A stretch of 37,330 bases of DNA from Bacteroidales bacterium (lineage in GTDB: Bacteria > Bacteroidota > Bacteroidia > Bacteroidales > UBA932), in the NCBI GenBank assembly GCA_017561265.1, contig JAFZDJ010000014.1, forward strand, positions 1 to 37,330. The letters run 5' to 3'. The notes below the pieces were generated by a model. It made no database searches. It had not been told where the DNA came from and saw nothing but the letters and a program-made list of their open reading frames with translations. Within the stretch, counting starts at the first letter, position 1, and each line of letters opens with the position of its first letter. Positions 1 to 7,086 of the stretch are shown piece after piece. Position numbers and translations under genes: made by a program.

Positions 1-118
1 CTATTACCTTGCAACTGGCAGGTACTACCCGCTAATGGCAGGTAATAACCAGTTACTACCAACTACTAGCCGCCACTACCGGGTACTACCTCAGTAATGG
101 CGGCTAATTGGTCAATAT
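1..118. repeat. Degenerate about 10-bp periodic array with inverted units
   Basis: The stretch is built from related decamers such as AGTTACTACC, CGCCACTACC and GGGTACTACC, mixed with opposite-orientation forms such as TCAGTAATGG. TGGCAGGTA occurs at 16-24 and again at 36-44, and TAGCCGCCA (67-75) pairs with TGGCGGCTA (98-106). The array runs off the left edge. One forward frame is open from position 2 to a TAA at 95-97, so part could be the repetitive 3' end of a gene outside the window. Function unknown. Confidence 0.5.
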
Positions 119-222
119 GTACTTCGTCGGATGCTTACTTTTTGGGGGTCACTTTGAAATTTATAGAGGATATTTCTCTCAAAGATCTTTGGTCTAAATT
201 TGTATAAAACCTTTTTTGCTTT

Positions 223-780
223 CTACAATATCGTAGCGATATTTACACAAGTTGTATTGCCAAATATGTGTTTCTGACCAGCGGTTGAGTGAATGTGCCC
301 GAACAGATGATACTTAGGTTGTGAATGCAGAACGAAATTCAGAATTTCTACGATTCCCAAATTTTCGTCCAGTATTCCGTAAGGAGGATAGTGAGTTACA
401 AGGATGTCTATATCTTTCGGGATATCTTCTTGTGCAATCATAACATTATGACCGATAGATCCGATGATTATGCCATCACAATCCTCGATAGCATCCTCCA
501 GGACTGTGATTCCTTTATCTGTCATTCTTTGGATAATTTCATCTGCCTGATCTAACTCAAAGGATAACTCATGATTGCCTGGAATAAAGATTTTCCACTT
601 GTAATGTAGGGAAGCGAACCACTCAATGAAATCGTCATACTCATTTCCTGCAAGATTGTCTTCTACCGCATCACCAGCGCATATAACAATTTCAACATTC
701 TCCGGCACCTGCAGTTCTCTATGTCTGCCATGGGTGTCGGAGAATGCGAAGATGTTGATATCCTTAAACTTAAAGTACAT
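223..780 (-). CDS. Calcineurin-like metallophosphoesterase (copy 1)
   Basis: A 185-residue predicted cytoplasmic phosphoesterase with the full set of family metal ligands: SDTHG (D15, H17), GDAVEDN (D37), PGNHE (N69, H70), THYPP (H130) and FGHIH (H162, H164). The family hydrolyses phosphomonoesters or diesters, including nucleic acids and cyclic nucleotides; the substrate here cannot be read from sequence. It is the last gene of a leftward three-gene set, starting 10 nt after the nuclease-like gene's stop. It is clearly paralogous to the protein at 2766-3368, sharing the unusual GDAVEDNL...YDDF...WFA...PGNHEL framework. That one locus carries two diverged copies on opposite strands suggests paired or heteromeric roles (inference). 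Confidence 0.9.
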   Translation of the reverse strand: MYFKFKDINIFAFSDTHGRHRELQVPENVEIVICAGDAVEDNLAGNEYDDFIEWFASLHYKWKIFIPGNHELSFELDQADEIIQRMTDKGITVLEDAIEDCDGIIIGSIGHNVMIAQEDIPKDIDILVTHYPPYGILDENLGIVEILNFVLHSQPKYHLFGHIHSTAGQKHIFGNTTCVNIATIL

Positions 781-790
781 AGAGCCTTAT

Positions 791-1702
791 TTATACCTGT
801 TCTAATACATACGACTTTTGGTCATGCAATGCAAATTCAAAAACACATTGTGGTTTAGGAATACCTAAATGCTCTGATTGACAATCCATGACTGCATCAA
901 ATAGCCACTTGAAATCTCCAAAGATGTTGATCTCTTCCAGTGTTTCTTTGTATTCTTTCAAAATCTTTGACTTAAAATTTGATATGTATGGATTTGAAAA
1001 GTCAGTATCAAAGTTAGGGTTAAAAATCAGATAAGTAAATCTGATATTTGTATTTGCTTTATTCTCAAGGATGTTTGCACAGATTCCCAGGAAATGACAT
1101 ATCAATTGTTTTACATCAAAATGAGATATGTACTTGTTGTTCATAATAAATGAGCATGCCATGTAATCCGGTTCATCCTCGATAGGTTTACACTTATACG
1201 AGAAACCAGGGTTTTTAGATTTAATATATTCATATACATCTCTATACACAAGGGAAATCTTTTGGTTCAGATGCGTTGAGTATATCTCTCTACATTTTGC
1301 TTCAACAAATACATCTGACTCCGGACAGCGTAAATACCCATCCAGATTTGCTGTGTGCCCGACTCTAGTCGGTAACTGTTTTTCAAAATAGAAACTTGGT
1401 ATTGATTTAGAACACTCATATATGAGTCGGCTCGATGATCCAAAAGATGCCATTTTAGGAGGATTCATTCCCCATCTACCTTTCTTTTCAATGAGTTCTC
1501 CTCCATCGGCATCATTATATTGCGCTAAATGGAGTGGTGACATTGAGTTTAAAAATCGTTCCCAATCTTCATTGCTGAGATAATTGTTGTATGGTGATTT
1601 ACCACTGATTTCGTAGCCATAGTCAAGTTCCTCCTGTCCATCCCTAATTGCAAAGTCCAGTGCGGTAGCTTTATCAATAGATGCTTTGTATTGTTTTTCC
1701 AT
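791..1702 (-). CDS. PD-(D/E)xK-like putative nuclease (leftward arm)
   Basis: A 303-residue protein with no family I can name with certainty. Residues about 107-139 look like a PD-(D/E)xK active site: E107 in YFEKQL, D121 in NLDGYL, then VEAKCRE with E134 and K136, giving D-x12-E-x-K. It resembles proteins annotated as putative restriction endonucleases in Bacteroidales. The start lies 3 nt after the WYL gene's stop, so the two are almost certainly cotranscribed, and the phosphoesterase follows. Base composition is visibly AT-rich compared with the phosphoesterase at 2766. No methyltransferase is present nearby, so a classical restriction-modification role is unlikely. Nuclease activity is inferred from the motif only. 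Confidence 0.65.
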   Translation of the reverse strand: MEKQYKASIDKATALDFAIRDGQEELDYGYEISGKSPYNNYLSNEDWERFLNSMSPLHLAQYNDADGGELIEKKGRWGMNPPKMASFGSSSRLIYECSKSIPSFYFEKQLPTRVGHTANLDGYLRCPESDVFVEAKCREIYSTHLNQKISLVYRDVYEYIKSKNPGFSYKCKPIEDEPDYMACSFIMNNKYISHFDVKQLICHFLGICANILENKANTNIRFTYLIFNPNFDTDFSNPYISNFKSKILKEYKETLEEINIFGDFKWLFDAVMDCQSEHLGIPKPQCVFEFALHDQKSYVLEQV

Positions 1703-1705
1703 AGT

Positions 1706-2614
1706 CTATTTATATGTTTCAGAAAGATGAATTACTGTCTCTGCTATAGTTCTCCTAAGATACAGTGGCTCAATCACCTCGACCTCTTTCCCGAACGATA
1801 GTACATCTTGCTTGAAGTCGTAATCGGTAGTCAGGAAATATGAGAAGATGCTATAGTCTTCATGTGTTTCAACTTCTTCCTGGCTCCTGTGAAGTGGGAG
1901 TGAACGGAAGTACCTTGTCTGCACAGAGGAGACCTTGAGGAGGACTCTCTCTGGTTTCATATCAGGGTATTTGCGGATCCCATATATGGGGCTGAACCAT
2001 TCTTCTGCATCAATACTCTTTGGAATCTCAAATGTTTCAGCAAGGACTTCCATCTCCGACATACGGTCTAATGCATACATGTGTGGCTCATGATCCTTGT
2101 CGTAGTCCTTATGGGCGTATAGGTACCATCTGCGTTTGAATTCCCGGATGAAATAAGGTTCAAGCTCGTATGTCATTTCCTGGCCCATAGTATAACCTTT
2201 ATATGTCATCCTGACTTTTCTGTTGTCTCGTATCGCTTGTATGAGTTTTGTCAGGAATTGATGGCTTGATGGTACGTTTTCAAAGATAATCCTGTCACGA
2301 AGTCCGGCACTTTCTTTTACAAGAGAATTAATACACAGCGCATCCAACATCCAATCACGTAGCTCGTTGCTACCGATATCGCTCTCGTTATCGATGCTAT
2401 ATGTGTTATTCCTTCTGTCGCAAACGATATATATCTTGAATGTATCTGCAATTGAAGCGATATGGTTTGCGAATGTACGAGGCGCAAGTGGCTTCCTTTC
2501 GTCATTCACTGAACTTTTCAGCCACAGTTCCTGAATCTGTTTCAAGGTCAGTGGACCGCGGCTCTGGAGAGTCTCCAAAAGCCAGATGTAGGATTTAAAG
2601 TAATTCTTTGCCAT
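1706..2614 (-). CDS. WYL-domain transcriptional regulator
   Basis: A 302-residue regulator with an N-terminal winged-helix region (about 1-70), a WYL domain around residues 135-215 (including RRWYLYAHK and MYALDRMSEMEV) and a C-terminal extension. WYL proteins are commonly regulators of phage-defence loci (BrxR and CapW types), sensing a ligand through the WYL fold. The frame stays open to 2776, but the ATG at 2614 is preferred: it begins MAKNYFKSYIWLLETL, the first part that looks like a folded domain; the longer form would overlap the divergent gene; and a minus-7 box lies at 2623-2630. It heads the leftward arm and faces the rightward arm across about 150 bp, the expected place for a local regulator. 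Confidence 0.88.
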   Translation of the reverse strand: MAKNYFKSYIWLLETLQSRGPLTLKQIQELWLKSSVNDERKPLAPRTFANHIASIADTFKIYIVCDRRNNTYSIDNESDIGSNELRDWMLDALCINSLVKESAGLRDRIIFENVPSSHQFLTKLIQAIRDNRKVRMTYKGYTMGQEMTYELEPYFIREFKRRWYLYAHKDYDKDHEPHMYALDRMSEMEVLAETFEIPKSIDAEEWFSPIYGIRKYPDMKPERVLLKVSSVQTRYFRSLPLHRSQEEVETHEDYSIFSYFLTTDYDFKQDVLSFGKEVEVIEPLYLRRTIAETVIHLSETYK

Positions 2615-2765
2615 AATGTCTACAAAGATAGTAATGTCTTCGGCAAAAAAGTAGCAGAAGTAAAATGTTTTCAACAAATTTATCTTATGCCAGATTTCTG
2701 CTGAAGCTACAGATACCTTTGTCTCGAAAACAACCAAACATATAGATATATTAAAATACCATAAT
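2615..2765. promoter_or_regulatory. Divergent control region of the WYL locus
   Basis: Leftward minus-7 box TATCTTTG at 2623-2630 (minus strand), 8 nt from the WYL ATG, implies a very short or absent leader. Rightward minus-7 box TACCTTTG is at 2714-2721. Between them AGCAGAA (2653-2659) and TTCTGCT (2696-2702) form an inverted repeat with 36 nt spacing, a possible operator for the WYL protein. The boxes are exact matches to the Bacteroidales consensus; the operator is a guess. Confidence 0.5.
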
Positions 2766-3368
2766 ATGCTTATCAACTACAAAAACAACAAGATCTTCGT
2801 CTTTTCAGACTCTCACGGACTGCACAAACACCTTGATATTCCGCAAGATACGGATATAACCATCTGCCTCGGCGACGCCGTCGAGGACAATCTGGATCCT
2901 CACGACTATGACGATTTCCTGAATTGGTTCGCTGGCCAGCCTGGCAAGAAGTTCTTCCTCCCAGGAAATCATGAACTGATCTTTGAAATTGCTCCCAAAT
3001 GGGGAGAGCTGCTCTTCAACTCTGATGACATCAAGCTTTGTCTCGACTCTCTGGAAGTCATCAATGGTATATCATTCTACTTCCAGGCATCAAATTTCAT
3101 GCACCTGTCATTACCTGAAGGGGTCGATATACTCCTGACTCACTATCCACCTGAAATATACGAATATGTTGGAGAGAACAGACCAGTACGCCACTTTTAC
3201 GGCCACATCCACGAAAATGAGGGCGCAGAATATATGGATGATCATACACACTACAACAATGTCTGCTGCTACAACCACTGCAAAGAGACCTTGAGAGAAA
3301 AGATTACTGATTCTATCCGCACTGTAAGAGCCAGAAGAAATAAAAGAAGAGATGAAGACGTTCAATGA
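2766..3368 (+). CDS. Calcineurin-like metallophosphoesterase (copy 2)
   Basis: A 200-residue metallophosphoesterase with SDSHG (D15, H17), GDAVEDN (D37), PGNHE (N68, H69), THYPP (H126) and YGHIH (H147, H149), so all metal ligands are intact. It is the paralogue of copy 1 at 223-780 but adds a basic, charged C-terminal tail (about 170-200, ending RARRNKRRDEDVQ), which could bind nucleic acid or a partner. It opens the rightward arm. Its last 17 nt overlap the start of the polymerase-like gene, implying translational coupling and probably linked function. Pairing of a phosphoesterase with a C-family polymerase relative recalls the PHP and exonuclease activities attached to replicative polymerases (inference). 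Confidence 0.9.
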   Translation: MLINYKNNKIFVFSDSHGLHKHLDIPQDTDITICLGDAVEDNLDPHDYDDFLNWFAGQPGKKFFLPGNHELIFEIAPKWGELLFNSDDIKLCLDSLEVINGISFYFQASNFMHLSLPEGVDILLTHYPPEIYEYVGENRPVRHFYGHIHENEGAEYMDDHTHYNNVCCYNHCKETLREKITDSIRTVRARRNKRRDEDVQ

Positions 3369-4392
3369 ACTGAAGAAGGATGTATATGAAATTGCCCAAA
3401 CCAAGTTTGGGCAATTAACTGACGAAGTCAGGCAACGACTTGACTCGGAACTGGATGGAATTGAGAAATATGGCAGGACAGAACTGTTAGTCACGCTTTG
3501 GCGGCTGTTCATGGATCTTTCGGAAAAGGATATATGTGTCAAACTGCGCCCATTGAATGGATACAGTGTCTCACTTGTAGCGTATCTGCTGGGAATCTCA
3601 TTGTTCAATCCTATGGAGCATCCAAACATCATTACAGAAAGATATGTACTGAATACTTTGCGAGAAGTAGCGAGAGTTGATCTTCGCATTGATGTCAATA
3701 AGCCAGAAATGGTTGTTCAACTAGTTTATGACTATGGATATGAATATTCTAGAGATTCGCTCCTAAAAATACACACCCTAAAGGTTAAGTCTCAGCATGA
3801 AGAATCCGCAGATTTTTCGTTGACCTATGAATATCGTCCAAATTCATGCAGGCTACAGAGAGCGCATCATGACATCATGGCAGATAGTCTCTTCAAGATA
3901 CCATATGACGATATCGATGTATATGAGAACATAAATGACCTAAATCTGCATGGAATAACGACAAAATGTTATTCGCCGATCACACTTGAAGCCCTAAGAC
4001 TTATCCGTCCTACGTCATTGAATGAACTCACAGAAGCATTGGCGTTCAAATCAGAGAATCAGTATGATGATCTGATGGACTACTTATCGAACCGCCTACA
4101 CGAGAACTTTACATCTACAGGCCGTCCTGAGGTCGATGAAATGCTTTCTAACACGCACGGAGTGGTTCTTTTTTCAAGGCAAAGAACAGAGTGCCTTAAG
4201 TGGACTAACCGGTCGTACTGGTCTGATGAGGATGAATGGCAGGCTTATAGGGAGCGGGTAAAGCAACTTCTAAAGGCAAGACATGCAGAAAATAAGTGTG
4301 ATGTCTATTTAGAGGCACATAACCTATACAAACTAGCCTTCATAAGGCAGCATTATCCAGATCAGTACTCAAACATATTAAATACTAAATAA
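3352..4392 (+). CDS. Degenerate C-family DNA polymerase (DnaE/PolC)-like protein
   Basis: A 346-residue protein in which the conserved landmarks of replicative C-family polymerases appear in order. Residues 42-90 match the palm block: a hydrophobic lead-in, then GYSVSLVAYLLGIS and FNPMEH, compare GSAAGSLVAYxLGITxxxPLxY. VDLRIDV (109-115) matches the catalytic PDFDVDF, but the first active-site Asp (D401 of E. coli DnaE) is R112, while D114 keeps the second. RLIRPTSLNEL (216-226) matches LxxLKPTSFEDL, PEVDEMLSNTHGVVLFSRQ (259-277) matches the LExILxxTYGVIVYQEQ block, and AHNLYKLAFIRQHYPDQY (322-339) matches SHAxAYxxxAYxxAYxKxHYP. The PHP domain is absent and the protein is about a third of DnaE length. 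It overlaps the phosphoesterase by 17 nt. Probably catalytically dead, a structural or DNA-sensing relic; homology is by eye. Confidence 0.7.
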   Translation: MKTFNELKKDVYEIAQTKFGQLTDEVRQRLDSELDGIEKYGRTELLVTLWRLFMDLSEKDICVKLRPLNGYSVSLVAYLLGISLFNPMEHPNIITERYVLNTLREVARVDLRIDVNKPEMVVQLVYDYGYEYSRDSLLKIHTLKVKSQHEESADFSLTYEYRPNSCRLQRAHHDIMADSLFKIPYDDIDVYENINDLNLHGITTKCYSPITLEALRLIRPTSLNELTEALAFKSENQYDDLMDYLSNRLHENFTSTGRPEVDEMLSNTHGVVLFSRQRTECLKWTNRSYWSDEDEWQAYRERVKQLLKARHAENKCDVYLEAHNLYKLAFIRQHYPDQYSNILNTK

Positions 4393-4400
4393 CACGAAAC

Positions 4401-4721
4401 ATGTCAGCAAAATCAGATTATATTGTACTCATCGATGCAGGCCAGGCCTGTATCTGCAATCAGTATGGAAGCGTCAGAAACAGAGTCGGTGACTATGGAG
4501 CGACCAGCGCCAATATCTCTTCTGACAGAGAGTTCTTCGTTGTCTCATACAGAGACTACGTATGTATATTCAGATGGGACGGAAGCATGCACCGTCGCAT
4601 CTACCCCGGATTCAATGTTGCCGGAGCGTACTTCAGCGGGAATAATAGGATTGTCATCAATAAAGTCGGCGGCGGAGGCGGGATATTTAACTTCGATGGA
4701 GGATTAAACACAAGTTTCTAA
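4401..4721 (+). CDS. Small beta-propeller-like protein, function unknown
   Basis: A 106-residue protein starting 8 nt after the polymerase-like gene's stop, so very likely the last gene of that transcript. It has two or three repeats of a short beta-blade pattern: strand-rich segments (YIVLIDAG, FFVVSYRDYVCIFRWDG, NRIVINKVG) with turns of the form xxYGSVRNR, WDGSMHRR and FDGGLNTS. This resembles two to three blades of a WD40/PQQ-like propeller, too few to close a ring unless it oligomerises. There is a GGGGG run near residue 93. No signal peptide. A truncated remnant is possible, but the frame is clean and the upstream spacing is tight. No function assigned. Confidence 0.65.
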   Translation: MSAKSDYIVLIDAGQACICNQYGSVRNRVGDYGATSANISSDREFFVVSYRDYVCIFRWDGSMHRRIYPGFNVAGAYFSGNNRIVINKVGGGGGIFNFDGGLNTSF

Positions 4722-4753
4722 AGCTTATAATATGATTTTCATTGATATAACAT

Positions 4754-4761
4754 TAACTTTG
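4754..4761 (+). promoter_or_regulatory. Minus-7 box of nuclease/metallo-hydrolase pair
   Basis: TAACTTTG, an exact TAnnTTTG match 23 nt before the ATG at 4785. No convincing TTTG minus-33 box is seen. It suggests that the last two genes of the rightward arm can be transcribed separately from the phosphoesterase/polymerase-like part. Confidence 0.55.
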
Positions 4762-4784
4762 TAGAAATCACACTATATCATAAT

Positions 4785-5732
4785 ATGGAAATAATTGAGT
4801 CAATAATTACTACACAAAACGAGCTCTCAAGTAATAGAGAAAAGTGGGAAAAGAAGTACTGTAAATATCTTGCTGGTACAATTCAGTATAAGCAAGGTAT
4901 TGCTGATAGGCGTTCTAAGTTCCATAAATGGGGCGGCCTGAGTGTATATTCCAGCATAGGTAAAGCATACAAAAATTCATCTTGCTTTGATATCAGATAT
5001 CAAGGTCAAAGCGTAGGCGAGATTAAGGTCGTTAACAATGATGAAGTGTATCTCAATATAAATGCTGATCACGATTCACGAAGTCGTAAACACTTTGCCA
5101 ATTATCCTGATAATATTAAGAAAGGAAAACATAAGTGGACATCTCCTGTCGGTATAGCATTTCGTAAGTTCTTCTCATCATCTTTAGAAAAGCAGGGCCA
5201 CCCAGAACACCGTTTTGAGAATTTGCTACTTAGAGAATTTCATAAAAGTAGTAGAATTGATAAATCCATAACACAAATACAACCCGTAACGTTAGTGAAA
5301 GACGTTTTTTTTCAAATGCCGACTCCACTAACAGCCAGCAAAGATGAAATTAAATATTCTGAAACTGGGAAAGGTGGTATAGATATTCTTGCAAGATATA
5401 AACATCATCTGACCCTCTTTGAATTAAAAGATGAATATAAAAGTAGTGAAGGACCAGATAAAGTTATTAACCAAGCTCTCGCATATGCAACATTTGTAGT
5501 TGAACTCAGCAAAACTGAATACGGAGGATTGTTCTGGGATTTATGCGGAATTAGAGACCCCAAAAATAGAAAATACATCAATGTCTGTATTTTGATGCCA
5601 GACCCTAACGATGATAGTGTGCCATCTTTTGCGGGAGATGAAATAGAGGTTCCCAATTCAGACTTTAAATTTAAACTACATTACATGTTTTTTGATAAAG
5701 AAACAGTAAAGGTTACTAGAACATCACTATGA
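4785..5732 (+). CDS. PD-(D/E)xK-family putative nuclease (rightward arm)
   Basis: A 315-residue protein, not assignable to a named family, with a convincing PD-(D/E)xK core in its C-terminal half: RFENLLLREF (E145), KGGIDILARY (D200), LFELKDEY (E213, K215) and NQALAYATFV (Q230), the order and spacing of Holliday-resolvase-like/restriction nucleases. The N-terminal 130 residues are basic and rich in Lys, Arg and His and may bind nucleic acid. It is not visibly related to the other nuclease-like gene at 791-1702. Its TGA stop overlaps the next ATG (ATGA, 5729-5732), so it is coupled to the beta-CASP-like hydrolase, implying joint nucleic-acid cleavage. Composition is AT-rich compared with neighbours. 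Confidence 0.75.
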   Translation: MEIIESIITTQNELSSNREKWEKKYCKYLAGTIQYKQGIADRRSKFHKWGGLSVYSSIGKAYKNSSCFDIRYQGQSVGEIKVVNNDEVYLNINADHDSRSRKHFANYPDNIKKGKHKWTSPVGIAFRKFFSSSLEKQGHPEHRFENLLLREFHKSSRIDKSITQIQPVTLVKDVFFQMPTPLTASKDEIKYSETGKGGIDILARYKHHLTLFELKDEYKSSEGPDKVINQALAYATFVVELSKTEYGGLFWDLCGIRDPKNRKYINVCILMPDPNDDSVPSFAGDEIEVPNSDFKFKLHYMFFDKETVKVTRTSL

Positions 5733-6994
5733 AAATAACAATCCACAGAGGACTGAATCAGATAGGCGGCTGTATCACTGAGATACAGTCGCTTTCTGGA
5801 ACGAAGATACTTATTGACCTTGGCCACAATCTCCCTGATGGCGGCGGAGTATCAGAAGATAAGTATGAGTCACCGGAGAATCTGGATCTGCTTCTTGATG
5901 ACTGCAGTGCTGTTTTCTATACCCATTATCATGGCGACCACCTTGGATTTGCAGCCGAGATTCATGAACGTTGCGTGGCTCAGTATATGGGGCCGCTTGC
6001 AATTAAGATTATGATCCATCTCAATGATCATATGGTTTATGCTGAGAAGTTGAAGGATCGTGCGCAAGCCAACCTTAAGGCCTTGAATGAATTCAAGACA
6101 TTTGCCATAGGGCGAAAGACAATCATTGGAGACATTGCAATAACCCCGTATGGAGTGAGTCATTCGGCTCCGGATTCATATATGTTCCTGATCGAGTGTG
6201 ACGGAAAGAAAGTATTACACACAGGAGATTTTCGAGATCACGGATATCTTGGAAAAGGACTTTATACAATGTTAGAAAAGCATATCATTCCTCAAGGAAT
6301 TGATGTTCTGATTACCGAAGGCACAAATGTAGGCCAGAGATCAAAGAGTGTGCTTTCAGAACAGGAAATCAGCAGTCAGTTCCGTCAGATTATGCGCAAG
6401 TACAAGAATGTATTCATTCTGTCGTCATCAGCAGATGCAGATCGTTTATGGTCGATTTACAGTGCTCATAACAAATCAAGACAGCCATTATTATGTGATG
6501 ACTATCAGAAGAAGATGCTTGATATAATCCGTGATGGATACGACCCTGATAAACCTCTTTATAGATTTGTAACTGAGGATATTTTTGACATCCGGAACCA
6601 CTGGACTAACAGTAAATTAGTCGAATGGATGCACGACAAGGGATTCACGATGCTTATCCGCAGAAGCGATACATTCCAAAGGTACCTTGACCAAGTTTTG
6701 CCACACTGTGCTCCTGAGGAAACTTGTATTGTCTACTCTATGTTTAAAGGTTATATAGATCCTGAGCATAAAGCATTTAATCAGAATCTATATGACTTTG
6801 TCAATCAGTTTCCTGACACTGTATTTTGCCATACATCAGGCCATGCATCAAAAGAATGCATAGAGAAAGTATGTAGCATGGTTAATCCAAATACCGCGAT
6901 CATACCTATCCATAAAGAAAATTCATTCGACTTCCTGACTCTTCCATCAGAGATAAATGTAAAGATATTTAACGAGGGTACATTGGTTGTCTAA
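5729..6994 (+). CDS. Metallo-beta-lactamase/beta-CASP (RNase J-like) hydrolase
   Basis: A 421-residue MBL-fold protein. The zinc motif is YTHYHGDH (H66, H68, D70, H71), followed by the VSHSAPDS histidine, HTGDF aspartate and, near the C-terminus, HTSGHASKECIEKVCSMVNP and IIPIHKEN, the beta-CASP signatures of RNase J and CPSF-type nucleases. RNase J enzymes cut RNA internally and from the 5' end. This one lacks RNase J's C-terminal domain of over 100 residues and is a short accessory variant. Its start overlaps the preceding nuclease by 4 nt. It closes the rightward arm. It may act on RNA or on DNA ends; which cannot be decided from sequence. Not the housekeeping RNase J given its length and context. 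Confidence 0.85.
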   Translation: MKITIHRGLNQIGGCITEIQSLSGTKILIDLGHNLPDGGGVSEDKYESPENLDLLLDDCSAVFYTHYHGDHLGFAAEIHERCVAQYMGPLAIKIMIHLNDHMVYAEKLKDRAQANLKALNEFKTFAIGRKTIIGDIAITPYGVSHSAPDSYMFLIECDGKKVLHTGDFRDHGYLGKGLYTMLEKHIIPQGIDVLITEGTNVGQRSKSVLSEQEISSQFRQIMRKYKNVFILSSSADADRLWSIYSAHNKSRQPLLCDDYQKKMLDIIRDGYDPDKPLYRFVTEDIFDIRNHWTNSKLVEWMHDKGFTMLIRRSDTFQRYLDQVLPHCAPEETCIVYSMFKGYIDPEHKAFNQNLYDFVNQFPDTVFCHTSGHASKECIEKVCSMVNPNTAIIPIHKENSFDFLTLPSEINVKIFNEGTLVV

Positions 6995-7049
6995 GATTAA
7001 GATTGTACTCAATAATATATAGGTCTGGGAGCAGCAGCTCCGCACATTC

Positions 7050-7081
7050 TTTGCAATAAAACGAAAAATCTTTTATATTTG
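7050..7081 (+). promoter_or_regulatory. Promoter of the mntA/hepT pair
   Basis: TTTG (7050-7053), 20 nt spacer and TATATTTG (7074-7081) make a near-perfect Bacteroidales promoter. Transcription should begin around 7085-7090, at or after the first ATG (7087), so the mRNA is either leaderless or translated from the in-frame ATG at 7099. Confidence 0.7.
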
Positions 7082-7086
7082 CAGAA

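Noticed and set aside
1..118. CRISPR array
   Set aside because: Units are about 10 bp, degenerate and in both orientations; no 25-40-bp direct repeats with unique spacers, and no cas genes nearby.
3111..3698. Reading frame on the minus strand across the phosphoesterase/polymerase-like junction
   Set aside because: It is antisense to two genes with clear motifs, has no family features and a Ser-rich composition typical of a shadow frame.
791..5732. Classical restriction-modification system
   Set aside because: Two nuclease-like genes, but no protein with SAM-methyltransferase motifs or specificity subunit in the locus.
5729..6994. Housekeeping RNase J
   Set aside because: Lacks the C-terminal domain, is about 130 residues short, and is coupled to an accessory nuclease gene.
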